Shown here piece after piece: positions 61,701-64,000 of a stretch of 64,000 nucleotides of DNA. A model generated the notes under the pieces. That model saw nothing but the letters and a program-made list of their open reading frames with translations, made no database searches and was not told the origin of the DNA. The DNA comes from Colias croceus (Eukaryota > Arthropoda > Insecta > Lepidoptera > Pieridae): NCBI RefSeq assembly GCF_905220415.1, contig NC_059568.1, positions 8,370,001-8,434,000 of the forward strand, written 5' to 3'. The number at the start of each line of letters is the position of its first letter. Position 1 is the first letter of the stretch. The translations under genes were made by a program, and so were the position numbers.

Positions 61701-64000
61701 TTGTAAATATCAAATCTTTCATTTATCTTTTTTTTTATTTACTTTAGATGTGCTAAGGGAGTAACAGGAAAGCATTGCGATCAATGTGCAGCTGGTTATT
61801 GGAATTACACCAAAGAAGGTTGCGTTCGTAAGTACAGCTTTATTCGCGTATTAATCTATAATCAATAAATATAATTAATATAACGTACAAGAAGTAATTA
61901 ATCATAATGTCCCCAGTATTTGGTAACAAAAATGTATTAAAAATATTGTCTAAAAATATTATTTTATTATTTATATCGATATAAACGAAACAACAATTGA
62001 ATGCCTCAGACTGCAACTGCAACACGGGCTACTCGGTGGGCTTCATGTGCAGCGCCACGGGCCAGTGCGAGTGCCTGCCCGGCGTCGTCGGCGAGAAATG
62101 CGACCGTTGTCCAGAGAGGTTTTTTACGTTTTTTTTTTTTATGTTATACGATTCTGACATACATTTACACTTTTAAATAACAAAATTTTATCTGCAAACC
62201 ATCACCGATGTCTTAGACTTTCCATTAAAAAACCCAATCTGTGGTTGTACGATGTTAAAAATTTAAGTTTTTGCTAATGGAATTTGAACAGGTAAAGAAT
62301 CTTGAATATAAAATATTATTTTGTATTCAGATGGGTGCTCATACCACAAGAAGGATGCTTGGAATGTGACTCTTGTACGGATGCACTCTTGACTTCCGTA
62401 GAGGATATGCGAGATTTATTGGCCAATGAAACTATTGAATTTAAGGTAAACTTCAACTCGTATAAAAAATATCATGTGTAAATATAAAATATAAATATAC
62501 ATTAATTTATTAATAACTTCCTTCACAGGACAAAGCGGATTCATTCTTTACAACACAACGCCTTAATTATATTGCGAATCAAACAGAGCAATTAAGACCG
62601 AGGCTAGCTGAATTGAAAAATGTTGACGTGGATGAAGTTACGTCTAGAGTTAAAACGTTAGAAACCAGTGCCAAAAACCTCTTACGCTCCGTAAGTATTT
62701 TATGGAATATTTACAAAGATACGCTTTCTCTTTAAAACGCTACTCAAAAAACTCAATAAACACACATAACCAAATATATTTTTTTCGTAAGGCGGAATTC
62801 GCAGCAACAGACAGCGACAAACAAATAACAAGAGCAGCCGATCTCGCAGCGGATGCTGACAATGTGTTATCTCAAGTGAGGCAACACAGCGACAAGGCCA
62901 AGGAGTTGGTGGCGCATGTCGCAGAAATTGCAACCGGCCTCGAGTTGAGTCAGCAACCGAAAGTGGATAGTGCTCTTACTGAAGCGCGCCAAATTAAGGG
63001 CGACATTGCGGGTAAGAACCAAAAACTTCTTAACCAAATGATTTTAATCCATAATTTTAAATCTTGATGATTGATTCAAGACATTAGGATAATGGAATAA
63101 AGGTTATCCATATACATTTATCCTGCCCCGAAAGTAGATCTGACTAAAAATTGTGTTGTCTCAAGTATTAACAAAATTACTGCATAAAGAGCGCGTATTT
63201 TATAGGAACAGAAATAGTTGGAGATGACAATAGAGATGACGGAGTGGTCATCAAATAACAATTTTTGTATGAGCGTCTATAATCTCAGTCTCTCCGTGAC
63301 ATAATGGAAAAATCAAGTTTATAATCCTTTATAACGTATTTAATCGAGTAAAATAGAAAATATACTATTGAACATTTTGATTGCCTTTAATGTTTGTAGA
63401 ATTCTAACCAGGTTCATATTTTCCCAACAGACAAAGATCTAAAGCCGAAAGAAGAACAAGCGTTAAGTGCTTTCACAAATGCTACTGATCAAATTGAAAG
63501 AATGAACGTATTTGTCGAACCAGTGAATGATCAAGTTAAGGTAATTGTTAAAACGATAATTATTAAATTCTTAAAAATATTATATCTTCATTTATTCATA
63601 AAAAATATGCATTTTACACAGGAGTTTGCAAAACTTGTCAACGCAACGAATGAGCTGAAAGAAAAGTTGGATGAAATGTTGGAATACACAGATATAGCAC
63701 AACAAAAGGCATCAGAGGCAGAAAAATTAAATGAGAAAAACAAGTAAGCCTACTTGCATATTCTTTAAATGTATTACAGCCTAGTTTAAACAATGTAAAT
63801 TTACACATAAAATTTATTTCAGACAATCCAAATTTGGAAATAAAGTGATGTCAGTAACAAAATTGAACAGTGCTGCAATGAAGGATCTCATAGATGCCGC
63901 TATTGACATAAACAATGCCACCTATTACAATACAATTGCGAATGGAATTGTTCAGAACTTGACAGCAGTTCTAGAAGATTTGAACAATACCAACGAGATA
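39557..64000 (+). CDS. LanA: laminin subunit alpha (LanA, alpha-3/5 type), 5' part, 43 exons, runs off window
   Basis: This encodes the alpha chain of the laminin heterotrimer, secreted into basement membranes. The 43 phased exons seen give 2,387 residues: signal peptide (MARVVALLLLCTSVVRA), LN domain, LE repeats, a long domain IV region, LE repeats, an L4 domain, LE repeats, and the start of the coiled coil. I recall fly LanA as about 3,700 residues, so roughly a third, including the five LG domains, lies beyond 64,000. LTPPYFNLALGKKITATATC, PRPGLWTLEKSTDYGKT and LLGHLMSVARQDPTVTRR match the LanA (alpha-3/5) type rather than wing blister. The start ATG at 39,557 is in good context (CAACATGG). 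Exons are listed in the domain entries. Confidence 0.97.
44168..44955. mobile_element. GC-rich TIR element (MITE-like) with adjacent small hairpin in LanA intron 6
   Basis: At 44,306 and 44,953 matching inverted termini begin GCTGGGTCCACACCGGACGA and end with its reverse complement, each bordered by TA. The roughly 650-bp interior is rich in GATCGCG-type words and has no transposase. Just before it, AATGGGCAGCGTT (44,169-44,181) and its perfect inverse (44,292-44,304) bracket a second, 136-bp unit. The pair begins about 26 nt past the donor of LanA exon 6. Confidence 0.7.
45511..45784. mobile_element. AACCGACTTCAAA-type repeat inserted in the outer transposon
   Basis: Inverted ends AACAACCGACTTCAAAC (about 45,533) and TTTGAAGTCGGTTA (to 45,784) enclose about 250 bp of A/T-rich sequence. 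It separates the first 10 bases of the outer transposon (CTTAGATTAC) from its continuation AAAATAAAGTAC. The ACCGACTTCAAA terminus is a familiar lepidopteran repeat end. Confidence 0.65.
45847..46985 (-). mobile_element. inner inverted copy of the same TIR transposon, 8-bp target duplication
   Basis: This 1,139-bp copy starts CTTAGATTACAAAATAAA and ends with the inverted form TTTATTTTGTAATCTAAG. It is flanked by ACGAAATC at 45,839-45,846 and 46,986-46,993, an 8-bp target duplication. Its target is the outer copy itself, hit 62 bp into the resumed sequence. Internal open frames are short and match no transposase I know. Confidence 0.88.
49388..49761 (+). repeat. interspersed repeat tail with ACAG microsatellite in a LanA intron
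   Basis: It starts CTAGCTTCCGCCCGCGACTC and runs through CCAAGTTTCATCGAAATCG to an (ACAG)n tract of about 10 units at 49,719-49,761. The layout resembles the RTE-like tails at 26,136 and 53,577, but the sequence differs. It lies between LanA exons 11 and 12. Confidence 0.6.
50236..50345. repeat. repeat with GGTTGCACTCCGGGAGTGCC hairpin
   Basis: GGTTGCACTCCGGGAGTGCC contains a self-complementary GCACTCC/GGAGTGC core and is followed by GGCAAAAGTGAAAACG. I recognise this combination as recurrent in lepidopteran genomes. It lies in the intron between LanA exons 12 and 13. No coding function. Confidence 0.5.
51312..51430. repeat. GGTCAAGTGCGAGTCGGA-type repeat fragment
   Basis: CTGGTCAAGTGCGAGTCGGA is followed by CACACCAAAGGTTC. 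I know this start from many lepidopteran repeats; part of its motif (GTGCGAGTCGG) also occurs inside the 169-bp palindrome at 16,968-17,136. It lies between LanA exons 14 and 15. Its right edge is uncertain. Confidence 0.4.
51920..55470 (+). other. LanA: LanA exons 16-24: long domain IV region
   Basis: The exons are 51920-52173, 52414-52550, 52854-52992, 53233-53421, 53960-54301, 54408-54560, 54659-54833, 55046-55206 and 55311-55470. After a partial LE repeat, about 530 residues (about 816-1,347) form the large non-EGF globular region typical of LanA and alpha-5 chains. It starts HFFPTLHQFHYEVEEG and contains DYFVLIPEAYYEATVLTK, LCRHFAYPSLS and IEHCPSNSGCRALLTLPDG. For exon 23 the acceptor TTCTGCTTACAG at 55,045 gives the correct phase. 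The AG at 55,014 would lead to a stop. Confidence 0.92.
53577..53829 (-). repeat. common interspersed repeat tail (RTE-like), copy 2, reversed
   Basis: This is the reverse-oriented counterpart of 26,136-26,321. It shares the CGGGTATCAAAATGTCTC, CAAATTTCATGCAAATTGG and TTACTTTCGCATTTATAAT blocks and an (ACAG)n tract. It begins CTAGCTTTCCACCCGCAGC. It lies in the intron between LanA exons 19 and 20. Confidence 0.65.
55615..56731 (+). other. LanA: LanA exons 25-28: second LE block
   Basis: The exons are 55615-55848, 56104-56266, 56346-56508 and 56609-56731. They give LE repeats at about residues 1,368-1,570: CLCDFMGSTELEC, CHCPATAICDDHGQC, CNCNPLGVIGNQLQC, CTCDLDGTTDDVC, and the split repeat CYCFGKTTRCSSSY that borders the next L4 domain. 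The donor at 55,849 is set by the split codon G plus GT (Gly) in DDHGQC. Confidence 0.94.
56819..57806 (+). other. LanA: LanA exons 29-31: L4 domain and return to LE repeats
   Basis: The exons are 56819-56996, 57096-57399 and 57578-57806. The L4 globule (about residues 1,570-1,760) begins around SWAEINGMSDWYLVNVEANR and includes LTSYGGYLTYSIFYTS, DVIIGGANGYIVHNS and IYIRATYWHEAITTR. Exon 31 then returns to LE repeats with ECQCPKAYRGLSCEQCAEGY and CQCHGHSKECDVNTGIC. Confidence 0.94.
59291..59615 (+). repeat. LanA: minisatellite of splice-donor-like units
   Basis: About six degenerate units of roughly 50-60 bp follow the end of LanA exon 35. The core is AGAAGAGTGCAAGTGAGT plus TGATGCTTCACATATAATCA, written here as two parts. 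The first unit contains the real exon end and donor (CAGTGCAA then GTGAGT at 59,311). At least two downstream units keep a perfect CAA/GTGAGT, and others have decayed versions (CCAGTGAGT, CAATTGAGT, CAAGTTGTT). Confidence 0.75.
59632..61667 (-). mobile_element. non-autonomous LTR retrotransposon (TRIM/LARD-like)
   Basis: Two 218-bp direct repeats, 59,632-59,849 and 61,450-61,667, start AGTTA and end TAACT and appear identical but for about one base. The element is flanked by TATA (59,628-59,631 and 61,668-61,671), a 4-bp target duplication. On the minus strand a primer-site-like TGGCGCAGTCGGTAGGAT directly follows the 5' LTR (61,450 downward). A purine tract GCGGGGGGAGG abuts the 3' LTR (about 59,850-59,860). 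The 1.6-kb interior has no gag or pol frame. It sits in LanA intron 35, antisense to the gene. Confidence 0.88.
60064..60129. repeat. 31-bp perfect hairpin inside the LTR element
   Basis: The arms 60,064-60,094 and 60,099-60,129 are exact reverse complements around a 4-nt ACCA loop; the left arm includes AGCGTTCTCGTCGGAATATT. It lies in the interior of the LTR element. No further copy is in this window. Confidence 0.85.
62331..64000 (+). other. LanA: LanA exons 38-43: start of coiled coil, truncated by window end
   Basis: The exons are 62331-62445, 62529-62690, 62792-63011, 63431-63540, 63622-63743 and 63823 to beyond 64,000. The hinge motif WVLIPQEGCLECDSC is followed by about 285 residues of heptad-rich, Cys-free sequence (for example DADNVLSQVRQHSDKAKELV). 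This is the part of the long arm that winds with the beta and gamma chains. The last exon is still open at the window edge. Confidence 0.93.

Larger units (their letters stand above)
57916..62118 (+). other. LanA: LanA exons 32-37: third LE block
   Basis: The exons are 57916-58043, 58194-58318, 58578-58751, 59109-59310, 61748-61827 and 62010-62118. LE repeats at about residues 1,812-2,085 include CTDNTMGEHCEQC, CVCKPGYGGARCEYC, CNCSGNINTDDPSSC, CVCDEFGMERC, CDCALASTASQC and CNCNTGYSVGFMC. The join 59310/61748 (AA plus A, Lys) spans a 2.4-kb intron that holds a minisatellite and an LTR element. The donor of exon 37 (AG then GTTTTTTACG) is weak but required by phase. Confidence 0.93.

Overview
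This is an AT-rich, intron-rich insect genomic window, almost certainly from a moth or butterfly (Lepidoptera). I base that on small phased exons with canonical GT/AG introns, on protein similarity to insect laminins and Tmc as I remember them, and on interspersed repeats that recall lepidopteran genomes. No database search was possible.

Layout. (1) 1-10,458: no gene found; AT-rich sequence with a tRNA-headed SINE (about 1,318-1,685) and a GGTCTTG-type array (531-697). (2) 10,565-24,247, minus strand: a complete laminin gamma chain gene (LanB2/LAMC1 type), 29 exons, 1,636 residues. (3) 24,320-28,680: repeats, no gene. (4) 28,681-37,370, plus strand: a Tmc gene (TMC1/2/3-like channel family), 14 exons, 1,409 residues, starting with a 12-nt coding exon. 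(5) 37,414-39,556: a large inverted repeat and a lepidopteran-type repeat. (6) 39,557 to the window end, plus strand: a laminin alpha chain gene (LanA, alpha-3/5 type). The first 43 exons (2,387 residues) are present, ending inside the coiled coil; the LG domains lie outside.

The alpha and gamma chains are two of the three subunits of the same basement-membrane heterotrimer. Here they lie head to head about 15 kb apart, separated only by Tmc. I checked every exon join for reading phase by hand: all joins preserve frame, and the exon lengths sum to whole codons in all three genes.

The introns and spacers are rich in inverted-repeat DNA. The main cases are a foldback mariner (14,688-15,603), a 169-bp apparently perfect palindrome 8 nt from a LanB2 splice donor, a 1.1-kb inverted repeat between Tmc and LanA, and a transposon nested inside an inverted copy of itself with two different 8-bp target duplications (45,493-48,138). 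One LanA intron (59,311-61,747) also carries a minisatellite built from splice-donor-like sequence, followed directly by a young non-autonomous LTR element. I found no RNA gene, CRISPR array or prokaryotic-type defence system.
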